DNA of 64,000 bases from Gordionus sp. m RMFG-2023. Taxonomy: Eukaryota > Nematomorpha > Gordioida > Chordodea > Parachordodidae. The stretch spans positions 26,265,366 through 26,329,365 of the forward strand of contig NC_088777.1 of assembly GCF_954871325.1 (NCBI RefSeq), read 5' to 3'. Positions 36,228-47,360 of the stretch are shown one piece after another (the first letter of the stretch is position 1; every line of letters starts with the position of its first letter). The position numbers were made by a program, and so were the translations under genes. The notes below the pieces were generated by a model. It was not told the origin of the DNA, made no database searches, and worked only from the letters and a program-made list of their open reading frames with translations.

Positions 36228-37955
36228 ATGCCTCGGAAATCTTCCAATATCTGGAAACATTTTATTAAAGATAGAGCTAATAACAAGATAGGATATATAT
36301 CAATATGCAAATATTGTCAATTAACATATAATTTCCCAAATTTAACAAAGATGTCTCAGCATATCAAAAAATGTCAAGTGTATATTAACAGTTTACAATT
36401 TAATGAAGTTGATCGTGATAATAATAATTCTACTGAAGAGGATGTTGTAGTATGTTTACCAGATTCCAGTAATCCTAATAAAATTATATCCCAAAAAAAC
36501 ATATATAAAACCATTCTAAATACTTTTAAAGAAAATACCAATAATTTTAATGCTGGCAAATCTAAAATTAAAAATTTTTTCGACACTATAACCGAACAAA
36601 ATCAAACGCAACTTGACAGTGCTTTGGCATTGGCTATTTTTATGTCAAATTGCCCTTTTAATTTAGTTGAAAATAAATATTTCATCCATTTTTTTAAATT
36701 AATGCGTCCAGCCAAAATTCTTTCTAGACATGCAATTAGTAAAACATTACTAGATTTTGAATACATTAAAGTGAAAAATATTATTAACAATAAATTCAAT
36801 AATTTAAAAGATTTTACTCTCATAAGCGATGGTTGGACAAATATTCGCGGAGAGTCCATTATTAATTTTATAATAATGACTCCAGAACCAATTTTTTTTA
36901 AATCCATTGACACAGGTTCCAGTGCTCACACTGGTGAATATATCGCATCTGAGTTGATCAAGGTAATAGAAGAAATTGGTTGTCAAAAATTTATCTCACT
37001 AGTAACTGATAATGCAAAGAATATGAAAAAGGCCTGGAGTCTTGTTAAGGCAAAATATAATTATATTGAATTCTTTGGATGTGCCGCACATGGGTTGAAT
37101 CTGCTTATTAAAGATTTATGCCAAATACCTTTTAATGAAAAGATCATCAAAAAAACCAAGCAAATAATTAAATATATAAAATTACATGGTATTTTATTTG
37201 CAACTTTTAAAGAAAAACAAATATTGAAAGGATATAAATCTTCCTTAAAAATTCCAAGTCCGACAAGATGGGGAGGTTTTGTTATAATGTTGCAAAGTGT
37301 TGTGAAAAATAAGGAAGTTTTGCAAGAAATTGCAATTTCTAGTTTATTTACAAACAAACAAAGAAGGCTTATTATATTAGACAAAGAAGGATACTGGGAT
37401 AAATTAGAGTCTCTACTGACCTTTTTGGAATTTATTTTTAAGAAAATTATATTTGTAGAATCGGATTCAGCGGTATTATCTGACGTTCCAGAAATATTTT
37501 GGGATATAAAAGATAAACTCAATTCATCAACTTTTATTTTTAATGAAAATGATTTGAAAAGTGTTAAAATGCATATTAAAAAACGAAAGAAATTTTGTTG
37601 CCGAGAATATCATTGCAAAAATCTTCTGGATCCTCGATATTATGGTGTGAAATTAACAGACCGTGAATTAACAGCAGCTTTAACTATAATAAATATTATT
37701 TCAGGCCAAATTAATTGCGATATTGGAAAAATTATGGGTAATTTAGCAGAATATCGTTCAAAACAAGGTTTCTATAAAGGAGCTGGCATATGGGAGAGCT
37801 CAATCCATACCAAACCACTCATATGGTGGAAAGGGTTGTGTAAATCAACCCCTTTGTCAAGTGGCAGTAAGATGTCTTTCGATACCACCCTCAAGTGCCT
37901 CGTCAGAAAGAGTCTGGTCAGCATTTGGAAAAATTCATTCAAAAACGAGAAATAG
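36228..37955 (+). CDS. zf-BED hAT transposase, main reading frame, 575 aa
   Basis: The N-terminal BED finger covers residues 7-50: aromatic W9, then C27-x2-C30 and H45-x3-C49; it binds the element ends. The RNase H-fold catalytic core has the first Asp in SDGW (D201) and the second in VTDNAKN (D261). CAAHGLNLL at 285-293 is the conserved hAT C-x2-H motif near the inserted helical domain, and SPTRWGGFVIML follows at about 345. IWWKGLC near 540 is the hAT 'WW' region. The DFT helical insertion lies between these. The ATG at 36228 is the natural start because the BED finger begins at once. The frame slips shortly after IWWKGLCKSTP: the expected C-terminal dimerisation sequence continues in another frame at 37861-38154. 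One frameshift, in a run of C and T, is the only break I saw, so sequencing or assembly error is possible. Confidence 0.85.
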   Translation: MPRKSSNIWKHFIKDRANNKIGYISICKYCQLTYNFPNLTKMSQHIKKCQVYINSLQFNEVDRDNNNSTEEDVVVCLPDSSNPNKIISQKNIYKTILNTFKENTNNFNAGKSKIKNFFDTITEQNQTQLDSALALAIFMSNCPFNLVENKYFIHFFKLMRPAKILSRHAISKTLLDFEYIKVKNIINNKFNNLKDFTLISDGWTNIRGESIINFIIMTPEPIFFKSIDTGSSAHTGEYIASELIKVIEEIGCQKFISLVTDNAKNMKKAWSLVKAKYNYIEFFGCAAHGLNLLIKDLCQIPFNEKIIKKTKQIIKYIKLHGILFATFKEKQILKGYKSSLKIPSPTRWGGFVIMLQSVVKNKEVLQEIAISSLFTNKQRRLIILDKEGYWDKLESLLTFLEFIFKKIIFVESDSAVLSDVPEIFWDIKDKLNSSTFIFNENDLKSVKMHIKKRKKFCCREYHCKNLLDPRYYGVKLTDRELTAALTIINIISGQINCDIGKIMGNLAEYRSKQGFYKGAGIWESSIHTKPLIWWKGLCKSTPLSSGSKMSFDTTLKCLVRKSLVSIWKNSFKNEK

Positions 37956-38154
37956 AATAAAGAATGAAAGAGTAGAAAAATTAATATCAATAAGGCATAA
38001 CATACATTTAAAGGATCATACAAATACATCAAGTTCGGGATATCATCAAAAGAGTTCAGATTCCGATTTATCAATATCAAGTGATAATGATGATATTTCA
38101 ATTTCATCCCATGAAGATATTGATGCTATTTCATTAGCATCCCAAGAATTTTAA
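37861..38154 (+). CDS. hAT transposase C-terminal dimerisation domain (shifted frame)
   Basis: It continues the transposase of 36228-37955 in a different frame. VRCLSIPPSSASSERVWSAF is the core hAT dimerisation motif, followed by KTRNRIKNERVEKLISIRHN and a Ser/Asp-rich acidic tail (SSDNDDISISSHEDIDAIS) ending at 38154. No separate start is likely; coordinates give the open part of the frame. Confidence 0.8.
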   Translation: MAVRCLSIPPSSASSERVWSAFGKIHSKTRNRIKNERVEKLISIRHNIHLKDHTNTSSSGYHQKSSDSDLSISSDNDDISISSHEDIDAISLASQEF

Positions 38155-38866
38155 ATGTAATTTCTGATACATGCTTTTTGTAATTAATAAAGTTATTCAA
38201 AAAATGATGTTTATAGTGTATTTATTTTTGTCTTTATTGTTTAATTATATTATTTTCCCTTAGTTCCCCAAATTTAATAAAGTTATTCCATAAAAAAAAT
38301 TGAAAGGTTTAAAGTATATTTTGTGGTTATTTTTTAATTTTCCGTTATTTCCCTTTGGGAAATTTCCCCTGAACCAATTTTCCCGGGAATTTTACATCTA
38401 TATACCTGAGTCTTAGATATTTTGCCCACAGATGATAGAAAGGTTTGATATCTATTTGATAAAATTTCGAGGCTTATATAATAAAATTTTAGCCAAATTT
38501 TTGATTTAACCATATTTAAAAATCGATTATATGCCGTTTAACAACACTAGGATAAGCAAATTTTACAAATGGCTTTTTTTGGTCGGGGAGGGGGAAGCAG
38601 AAGAGTATCTTACTTCAGGGGCTCATGTGAGTATACTGGTCTATTTTAAAATATATATTTATCTCTTCGGTAAGAGGAACATTATCTGATAGGAGAAAAC
38701 AAATAGAATTTTCTGATTCACAATATTTTCGATCACCTTAAATATAAAGAATATTTTAATTTTAATTATCATTGATCAATAAATTTTACTAATGATAAAA
38801 ATTGTTGGATGATGCTTGTATTAAGAATTTTTCAAAGTTATTTTAACTGATTTCTATGATAGCATT

Positions 38867-40422
38867 TAGAGATCTGCAATGTCTAGCTAGTTAAAAAAAT
38901 CACACGTTGCCCGGCCCAAAATAATTTTTTCTTAATTTACCCGGCCAGTTAAAATTTTATGAAAAGTGAGGCCCAGTCCTAAAATTTCAAGAAAAGTCTC
39001 CCTCGCCTCGTTAAATTTTTGTAAAAATTTTTCGGCCATCACATTTTTTATCCAGGAATGTAAACCATTCAACAAAAAAAAGTTCAGAGATAAAAGGGTT
39101 TCGGGTTCAAGGTTGATTAGTAGCAAAAAATTTAAAAATTAATTTATATTTTAATTTTAATGTTTTATTAAATCGAACAATCATATTCATAATGTTCCAA
39201 AATATCCTCTCTAAGATTTCCAAGCAATTTGATATATGTATTTCAAAGAAGAAAAGGCACATTTACGCTAACCTAAATTAATTATTGACAAACTATATAT
39301 TCATATTTATATAAATGCTCGTATTTTAATTACTAAAATGATCAAGAAATATTTATTTTACTTTTTTGATTGCAGTTTAGTTTTAGCACTTTACTTTTAA
39401 AATTGATATTAAAGATAAGCAACGTATTCTTATTATATTATTTATAGCATATTAAATTATAATTTATAATATTACCTATAAAATGGAGGAAAATTGAAAA
39501 TTTTGAAAGCGAAGACCACGATCTTCTTATATTTATTTTTCATGAATTTTTTTTATAAAATTTATTATTTTTTAAGAAATTTTTAATTTTCTTTGATATC
39601 CTTGAACTATTAACATTTAGGAAGAGTTCGGGTTTTATCAAAAACACGAGTGTTCGGGTTCATATCACTTCTTATATCTCTCCTCTATGGCTATCTATTA
39701 CTTAATCATTTTATAAATCAATTATGTTTGATATCTGCATTATGTATTTTATAATTGGAATTATAAATAACTTTTTTTGTTTTTCGTGAATTTATTATAT
39801 TATTTATATCAGTGTCGTATCCAGGATTTTACAATGGGGTGGGGGGGGGGATTAAAATGTTTATTAATTCCTACACTAATAATTTTGAATTTGATAAAAT
39901 AATCATAATGATAAAATAAATTACCGGTTAATTTTTATATCTTTAAAATTAAAAATTTTTTCATTTTATTAATATTTTTGAATAATGTTAATCACAAGGA
40001 AAGAAAATTTTAATAAAATTTATTTAAAAAATAAGTTTTATGTTGGAAAATGGATTTTCAAATTTTGCAAAATTTTTATTGGGGGGGGGGGGGGTTTATT
40101 AGCTTAAAATGATATTTATGAAAACAGTCAAATTTGCGAAGGAAGATTCCCCCCCCCGGTTACTCGCCTGATTTATATATTTTTAATTAGGCGGTTCTTA
40201 AAATACAAAGAAATAAGCATACTGTAATTTATTTCCAAATAGATTAATCAAAATATAACTTGAAATTTTAAAAAAAAATTCTCAAAATTTTGATGTCCGG
40301 GATGGTCTATTAAAATTTTCGAGAATTCGGGGAATGTGCAAGGCCCTGCCTTTTTTTATGCATAAATTGTCCGGCCGGCCCTAAAAATTTTTATGTACGA
40401 ATCGCCCGGCCGAGGGTCTCTA
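38867..40422. mobile_element. hAT-type non-autonomous element
   Basis: The left end is TAGAGATCTGCAATG; the complement of the right end is TAGAGACCCTCGGCC. The flanking octamers atagcatt (38859-38866) and atggcatt (40423-40430) match 7 of 8. Subterminal blocks are GGCCGGGC-rich on both sides (for example 38910-38945, 40370-40415). No coding capacity recognised. It contains the G-tract MITE at 39810-40170. Confidence 0.8.
39810..40170. mobile_element. Small hAT-type MITE with G/C homopolymer tracts at both ends
   Basis: It starts CAGTGTCGTATCCAGG and ends GGTTACTCGCCTG. A perfect 8-bp duplication atttatat lies at 39802-39809 and 40171-40178. A G-run follows the left end (39836-39850), a second G-run is at 40081-40094, and a C-run precedes the right end (40149-40157). 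It is nested in the element at 38867-40422. Confidence 0.85.
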
Positions 40423-41295
40423 ATGGCATTATATGTGGCATAACACTTCTGCCTAATTTAGTAACTTTTCGGTAAATATTTGGAAAGGATAAATTTAAAA
40501 TGGCTTGTCCGTTTTTATTAAAAGGATGGACACTAGTGTCATTTAATTTTGTAATCGTTAATAAGCAAAATAATATGAAAATGTTAAGGGACAATTTTCC
40601 GATTATACTGAATATATAGGTTTACTTGTTTATTAAATTAAACTATTGATTAAATTAGAAGCATAATAATATTAATTACTTTATTTAATATATATCAATT
40701 ATTTAATTTAAAATACAATATAATATATCACTTTCTCTTGTCAATCGATTGCAGGGGTGAAAACTTTTGGCAATCTTTATTATTTGAATCTAATAAATTA
40801 GTTTTGAAGGAATCTTCTAGGCTTTTAAATCTGGAAGTCAAGTTATCAATTGCACTGATCCTATTACTATAATCGGTAGTTGTTCTGTTAAAATATAATT
40901 GTAATAATTAAAGTAAATTAACCTTTTAAACGAATTAGACGTAACTATAGATATATTGTTTATTATATTACAACAATATCTGGCCCTAAAAAATTTAAAT
41001 ATCAATATTCTTAAGTGACATCAAATTAAGATCATTTCCAACAAAGAGTTAAGCAGGTAGTAACCCTCAAGAATGGGCAAAAAGTATTTAGTTGCATTTA
41101 TAAAATAATTTTTTTTAAGGAGAAAGTTTTTATCGTTAAATTACATTAATGATCTTTATAAATTTTTATATATTAAAATTTGTTGAATGAAAGATTTTAT
41201 CTTTATAATTTGTGAATAATTCCTCCTACAATATTTGAGATTAAATAAGTTATAGAAAAAATATAATATTTAAACTCATATTTATATATTATATC
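40423..41295. other. AT-rich stretch, nothing recognised
   Basis: No coding frame with family resemblance and no bounded repeat. Confidence 0.4.
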
Positions 41296-42730
41296 TAAAC
41301 CTGTGGGCCGACGAAATATCGGCGGCTGGCGCAATTTTTAAAAAATCTAATCGACGGCCAGCGGCGCGCCGATTTTTAGCCGCCGTCAATAAAATCGGCG
41401 TAAATCGACGCATTTATAAATTTTTATAACATAAATTTTTTTTAATTGTTTATTAATTTTTTTAAAAAAAATAAAATAAATATACACCATTCTACAGATA
41501 TCTCGGCATATTTTTTAATATTCATTTATAATAGAAAACTTAATTATAGCCAAAATCGATTTCGTAATTTTATAATTATCATGTATAAAAATTATTTTAT
41601 TAAAATTTTTGTGACATAATGATGATCTCCTTGAATTTAACGTCAATCCAGAGGTAGAGAAAACTCTTTCACTAGGTGTGCTAGTCGCCGAAATGCAAAG
41701 AATTTTTTTGGCGAGCCTGGAAAGATTGGAAAGTTCACTCTTCTTTTCTCTCCAAAAATTTAGAAGGTCTATATCTTGTGAATGTCGTTTTCCAAGAAAA
41801 CTGTGGCATTCTTGTTCTAAGTCACCTAACTTGGAATCATAATTTATATTTGTTGAATGTTTATTTGCCAATTTTGTCAAATAACTTGAATTTAATAATT
41901 CATCATCATCCTCATTAGCTATATTTACTACCTGATTATCATCATTCTCTATAAGTTTAAGATGCTTTATTATAAATTCTGAAGCGGAGCAATTTTGCTC
42001 TATTAAATACTTTGACACAATTGTCAATTTTAAAATCTTGGATCTAAAAGAGAAGCCAATACCTAGATAATTTTAAATAAAAAATAAAAGAATATACTTA
42101 TATAATATTACTTGCAGATTACAAACCGGAAATCGTAACGCAAGTTTTTTTTAGCATACTTTCCTTAAGTGAAATAATTTCAGAACTATCACTATCATTT
42201 ACTATTAAATGTGTTTCAATTTCACTTCTAAAAAGTAAAGCCAAATTTAAAGTAGGTCCTTTTTGTACTGAAAGAAATGCTAATAGTTCTTTTACCAGAT
42301 CAGATTCATAATTTGAGAAGATTGTTCCTAATTCTTTTCAAAACATTATTAATTAAATTCTTATTTAATCCAGATATGCTTTCTAGCATAATTAATATAC
42401 TATGCTAACATGTTGGGACATTTAATTTTAAGGTTTTCATATGCGTGGAATTATTGTTATTATTATCATTGGAATTGCCAATTTGAAAACGGGTAACCGG
42501 GTATGGATCAATGCTGTCAAGATCTAACATGTCTGATGTTAAATCTACTGTACTTAGGCATTTTCTTTGATATTCCTCGAATTCAAATTCAACCTCTGCA
42601 GTTTTATATCTTAGAGCAGTAATAATTTCTCTAATTCTTTTGCAACGTATTTTTAATTTTTGAAAGGGAATTAAAAATTATTCTATCTGCTGAATATTAT
42701 CAGCAATATAAGATTTGCAATCTAATTTTT
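41296..42730 (-). mobile_element. hAT transposon relic related to 7957-10925, 5' end lost
   Basis: The left end, TAAACCTGTGGGCCGACG, matches the complement of the right end of the element at 7957-10925, and the next 100 bp are rich in CGGCGGC and GCGCCG blocks as in that element. The minus strand carries transposase pieces from about 42730 down to 41515. The other TIR was not found; a GC-rich scrap at about 43265-43320 (gcgatcgccgg) could be what remains of it. Confidence 0.65.
41515..42027 (-). pseudogene. hAT transposase, C-terminal part, 170 aa open stretch
   Basis: The frame carries the hAT C-terminal region: LLNFWREKKSELSNLSRLAK (about residues 84-103), then ISATSTPSERVFSTSGLTLN (about 110-129) and IIFIHDNYKI. 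Upstream, after a probable intron at about 42060-42120, further pieces extend the protein to about 42730: LKLNVPTC, SILIMLESISG, and an Asp/Glu-rich region. All are collinear with the relic at 8505-10700. The BED finger and catalytic Asp blocks are gone. Frameshifts and stops occur in the upstream exon. Confidence 0.8.
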
Positions 42731-43389
42731 AAATAGTTAAACTTTTTAAAAGGGGGTATATCATTAAATTATTTTTCTGGCATCCCCTTCCTTTAGGGCC
42801 TGGCATAATTCACGTTATAGCAGAACTGGTACTAGTTACTCAGCAACTAAAGTTTTCTATCAAAAAACTTACTATAGTACTTTAAATTTATCAAACAATA
42901 AAGATTCATAATCTTATAATTATGATATAAGGCAATAACTCCCCTCACGAAAACTTTATTAACTTTTAATATCAAACTCGAGGATATGAAGCCCGAATAA
43001 ACAAAAATATTAGTGAAAATAATCTAGAAAAACCAATAATTACTATAAATCTTATTACAGCTGTTATTTTCACTACTTGAAAGAGTCACATATTTATAGA
43101 ATTATTAAAGTAGATGCATCCATTTTAAAAATATGTAAAATTATGGTAACTTTTGGAATTTTAGATTTTTGATTGATTGAATTCTATAATGACGTCAATA
43201 TAATTATGATTTTGTAGAAAATAAAAATTCATCAAAATCCTGATTGACATTAAAAAATTACAAGAGCGATCGCCGGAGTGATTTTCTTAAACGATGGCGT
43301 TTTCGGCGTAACCAAAAAGTCTAATTATATCTAAAAAACATGACGATTATATATAATGGTTCTATATAATATAACTAGTGTTGTTAAAA

Positions 43390-43735
43390 AGTCGAGTTCA
43401 CCCGACTCTGACTCAGAGTCTGAGTCGTTAGTCAACTCACTGAAGTCGTGAACTCGAGTCGAAAACTCAAGTCGACTTAAGTTGTGAACTCAAGTCAACT
43501 TAAGTCGTAAACTCAAGTCGACTTAAGTCGTGAACTCAAGTCAACTTAAGTCGTAAACTCAAGTCGCCTTAAGTCGTGAACTCAAGTCAACTCAAGTCAA
43601 CTTAAGTCGTAAAGTCAAGTCGTGAACTCAAGTTGTGAACTCAAGTCGACTCGAATCGTGAACTCCAGTTAACTCGAGTGATGAACTCAAGTCGACTTGA
43701 GTCGAGAACCGTGAACTTAAGTCGACGAATATTTC
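43390..43735. repeat. Subterminal tandem repeats of the giant element, left
   Basis: Repeated units of roughly 20-24 bp, such as GTGAACTCAAGTCAACTTAA and GTCGTAAACTCAAGTCGAC, more than ten copies. The complementary motif closes the right end at about 55840-55950. Confidence 0.8.
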
Positions 43736-43989
43736 GAATAAGTTTATAATATTATTTTTGTTACTGTGGTTTTCATGTAAAAATTTTAAGCAAAATTTGA
43801 ATTGATAAGAATTTAAAATCTTCTTTTTTAATTAATTTTTTTGTGAATTATTAATCTTTTAGTTGAAATCTTTTATGGGTTTATTTTTATCATTTTTGTA
43901 AAATTATATATTTTTTTTAGTATATTAAAAGAATTAGTTTAAATAATTTACAAATATTTATATTAAATTTTTATGTTATTTTAAATGAT

Positions 43990-44935
43990 CGTCTTATAAT
44001 ATTTTAATGTGACAATTGTCATGATATTTTTTAACATTTTTGAAATTTTTGATACAAAAGGGTAAAAATATAATTTATATTATAAATATGTTAAATTATA
44101 AATTCAATGATGATGTTCCTTTGTAAAAATGACAAATATCATAATCTGTATTTTAAAACATATTAGTTTATTTATGACGCTAATGGGTAAAAACATAAAT
44201 TGTAAATATATTAAATTAAAATTTCAGTGAAGATTTCCCTTAGATAAGTGACAATTGTCATAATCGTTATTTTTAAAGTTTTTTTAAAGCAAATTGGTAA
44301 AAATATATATTATAAACATGTTAAATTAAAATTCAGTGAAGATGTCCCATAGAAAGTGACAATTGTCATAATCGTTATTTTTGAACTTTTTTGAATTTTT
44401 TTAAAGTAAATAGGTAAAAATATATATTGTAAATATGTTAAATTAAAATTTCAGTGAAGATGTACCATAGAAAGTGACAATTGTCATAATCGTTATTTTT
44501 AAATTTTTTAAAGTAAATCGGTAAAAATTTATATATTGAAAAATAAAATTTCAGTGAAGATATACCATAGAAAAGTGACAATTGTCATAATCGTTATTTT
44601 TGAACTTTTTTTAAAGTAAATCGGTAAAAATATATATTGTAAAAATGTTAAATTAAAATTTCAGTGAAGATATATCATATAAAAGTGACAATTGTCATAA
44701 TCGTTATTTTTAAATTTTTTTAAAGTAAATAGGTAAAAATATATATTGTAAATATGCTAATAAAATTTCAGTGAAGATATACCATAGAAAGTGACAATTG
44801 TCATAATCGTTATTTTTGAACTTTTTTGAATTTTTTAAAAGAAAACTGGTAAATATATATATTGTAAACATGTTTGAAGATACCACAGAAAAGTGGCAAT
44901 TGTCATAATCGTTATTTTTGAACTTTTTTGTTAAA
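43990..44935. repeat. About 115-bp satellite array, left arm (about 9 units)
   Basis: Each unit contains GTGACAATTGTCATAATCG, then a T-rich tract, GGTAAAAATATATATTGTAA and TTCAGTGAAGAT. The units vary from about 100 to 120 bp. The GACAATTGTC core is a perfect 10-bp palindrome and the best-kept part. Confidence 0.85.
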
Positions 44936-45949
44936 ACGAGGTGACTTTTAGCCTACGCCCGTTTATTTTATTAGGCGAGGAGGAGAGCACACTTTTTAAT
45001 TACATAACCATTTAAATTTGTAAGTAAGGAGATTGATTTGTAAATCTACACGTATAAATAAATTTCTTGATTTGAAAACTATTTAAATAAAAAAAAGATT
45101 AAGTTTTGTTAATTGGTTAGTTGTGTAACCCCCAGACCCGTGGTTTAGGTCTAAAAATTGACTAAACCAGCTCTGATCACGAGCATTTGGAAAAGACCCG
45201 GGGTTCACACACTTAATCTCCACGCCTAAAAAATGCGAACATGTATTTTCTTAAAATATTACAAAACGATACTGAATTTGTCATTATTTATATAAAGTAT
45301 ATAAGAATAAATGTGGGAAGGGGGGGAGGGGGTTTAACTAAACCTTTTTTCGCAAAATCGATTTTCATAATTCTTCCTTAAAAAAAATTTTTCTCGCAAT
45401 TGATCAGAGGTATCATGTTTTCTTTAAAAGTCAAAACAAATCTTTTCCTCTTTTAATAATTTTTTTCAAAAAGGCAAAAACATAGCCATTCATAGCACAT
45501 TTCCCCTATAATGTTAATATTATTTTTAATTTCATATAATAAATTATCGAATCCCGGAAAAAAACCCCTGAAAAAATCTCCTGTTAGGACCTAATAATAT
45601 CGGTATATTTTTATTTGTATTTAATAAAGTATGGGCAAATTAGTATTTTAGAAAAAATTATTATAGAAATATAATTTAATAATAAATTTTTTTAGGCCCC
45701 AATTCATTACTTAAAGATTACTCCTATACCCTCCATAAAAAATGCTGATGTTCAAATTGGTACTGGGACAAAAAAATATCCCAGTAAAACCCCGTTATTA
45801 CTAATTTTCGTAAATATTATTTGCTATAGTTAAATTTGCAATAAGATCTGTTTATTTTATTGAAAAATCATTATGTATATACAAATTTAATAATTTAGAT
45901 AATAATTATATCGGTTGACATCCAATAAAGGTGAAAATCGCCCTCATAA
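44936..45949. other. Interior of the giant element, no gene recognised
   Basis: Scattered GC-richer phrases (44945-44990, 45125-45220) and a G-run at about 45318-45335 suggest worn small elements, but no ends could be paired. Confidence 0.35.
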
Positions 45950-46807
45950 AATCTAATCTGGAAGGCTTTGCACCCTATCACGGTATTCCTCGCAAAGTTT
46001 CTTTAACCGAATCTGGGTATTATAACTCAGCGATTTTGTTTTGGTGTCCAACTACCTACACGCCATCGTTCAAGTTTGGTTTCATCGGCAGCAACCTCGC
46101 ATTTCATTTTATTAATCAATACCCAAATTGATGGGCTTCCCAACCAGATATGAAAAATGATAATCCCAACCTTCGCATTGATTATTTGTGGGTTCTTCAT
46201 CAGATAGGGTGCTCTCATTCACGTTCCAAGTTTCTGGAGGAAATCGAGGCCCAATTCGACGTGTCTGGGATTGAGAATTGCTTCTTGTGACCTCCCTTGA
46301 CCATATTGATGTAATTTTTATCGAAATATTCAAGAATATCTTTACCATTGGTCGGAGTAACTGATCTCAGGAATGCCATTGCAATGCCTATATCACATAA
46401 AGGAACAAATGCTAAGCCGTCCCTCATGCCACAAAAGAAGCTTAGGGCTTCATCGGTTCTGTATTGGCTTTCCAGACCTAGCTTTTGTAGTTTTCTATGG
46501 GTACTTTGACACAAATGTTAAATCATCCTCTGATTATAATATGATCCCCTAATTGAAAAAACAAATATAAATAATTTAACATATTAATAATCATACCAAT
46601 GACAGTTTTAACCTCGCTAATAGCAAATTTTTCGAAATCCATGTATATATATAATGGATCAGGAAATAAATCCCTTTCTTGACATTTAGATAATATTATT
46701 TCGAATATTTTTTTGTAAGATTTTGTGTCTTGAAGGGAGGGTGTGGGGGGGGGGGGGAGTACTGATATATAATTGCAAAAAATTTTTTGGGGACATAAAA
46801 TTTCCAC
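45950..46807 (-). pseudogene. MULE (Mutator-like) transposase relic with a 48-bp intron
   Basis: On the minus strand SYKKIFEIILSKCQERDLFP and YIYMDFEKFAISEVKTVIG (about 46600-46710) match the MULE DDE core, with the Asp of 'DFE'. A 48-bp intron, GTATGA...CAATTAG (46549-46596), joins this to DHIIIRG in frame. The expected C-x-F-H motif follows but holds a stop and a one-base shift. Then CQSTHRKLQKLGLESQYRTD, ALSFFCGMRDGLAFVPLCDI and YFDKNYIN lie at 46390-46515. NNQCEGWDYHFSYLVG (46150-46210) is the MULE CEGWH-like motif. Further C-terminal sequence (EVAADETKLERWRVG) is in another frame. The N-terminus is missing and a G-run disturbs the 46740 region. Two frameshifts and at least one stop make it dead. 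Confidence 0.8.
46549..46596 (-). other. 48-bp intron in the MULE relic
   Basis: Donor GTATGA and acceptor TTTTTTCAATTAG on the minus strand. Removing it keeps the reading frame from VKTVIG into DHIIIRG, as the family requires. It gives a guide to intron size in this genome. Confidence 0.65.
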
Positions 46808-47360
46808 CCATATTAATATAATATGCCATGAGCACTCACTTATAAATTTATTTATTAAAATTAATTATTGCTAGGTTATACAGGTATGACTAAATACTGA
46901 ATTGCTAAAATGAATTGCTAAAAAGCAATTAATCATAATCAATCAAAATTTTATTATGTATATTTTATTTAATGAAAATTTTAAAACTTTTTTTAAAATA
47001 TACTTAAATTATTTTTTTATTAAATGAAAGATACAGATTAAATATCATATAATATATAATTTTATTTTGAGTTAATATTATTATAAAAGAAATATTTTCA
47101 TAGCTTATTAAAACATAAATAAATTTTTTTCAATTTTAAAAATTAACAAATATATATCCGTAAGAGGGCGTTATATGCGTAGATATGTAAGTATCATTTT
47201 AGGAAACCGAAATGATGATTGGATAGCGCTTTTTTTATATTTGGGTATATATACATATGAAAAACCTAAAAATTAAAAAAAATTTAGGTTTCTTTGATGT
47301 TTAATTTATGAGTAGGTTTAGAATAGTAAAATAATGGAAATTTTCTAAGGTAAATATTGC

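Larger units (their letters stand above)
34131..38402 (+). mobile_element. zf-BED hAT transposon, 4.27 kb, nearly intact
   Basis: The ends are TAGAGATGTAAAGG and TTTTACATCTATA, inverted repeats with one mismatch in the first dozen bases. A perfect 8-bp TSD, tacctgag, lies at 34123-34130 and 38403-38410. Subterminal DNA carries repeated TTTCCCGGGAA motifs on both sides (34155-34210 and 38350-38390), likely transposase binding sites. It encodes a long transposase frame (36228 onwards). A Harbinger-like element occupies 34514-36087; without it the element is about 2.7 kb, a normal hAT size. Confidence 0.9.
34056..38549. mobile_element. Outer MITE of the TAGTGTTGTTAA family, split by a 4.3-kb hAT
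   Basis: The left end is TACTGTTGCTAAATGGCTCG; the complement of the right end is TAGTGTTGTTAAACGGC. The flanks agataaac (34048-34055) and ggataagc (38550-38557) agree at 6 of 8, with only A/G changes. Removing the nested hAT leaves about 214 bp, close to the 221-bp family member at 63541-63761, with which it shares an 'aaatttcgaggctta' segment. Confidence 0.65.

Noticed and set aside
43255-43330. GC-rich patch gcgatcgccgg as the missing right TIR of the hAT relic at 41296
   Set aside because: No convincing inverted match to TAAACCTGTGGGCCG and no TSD; left as a possibility only.
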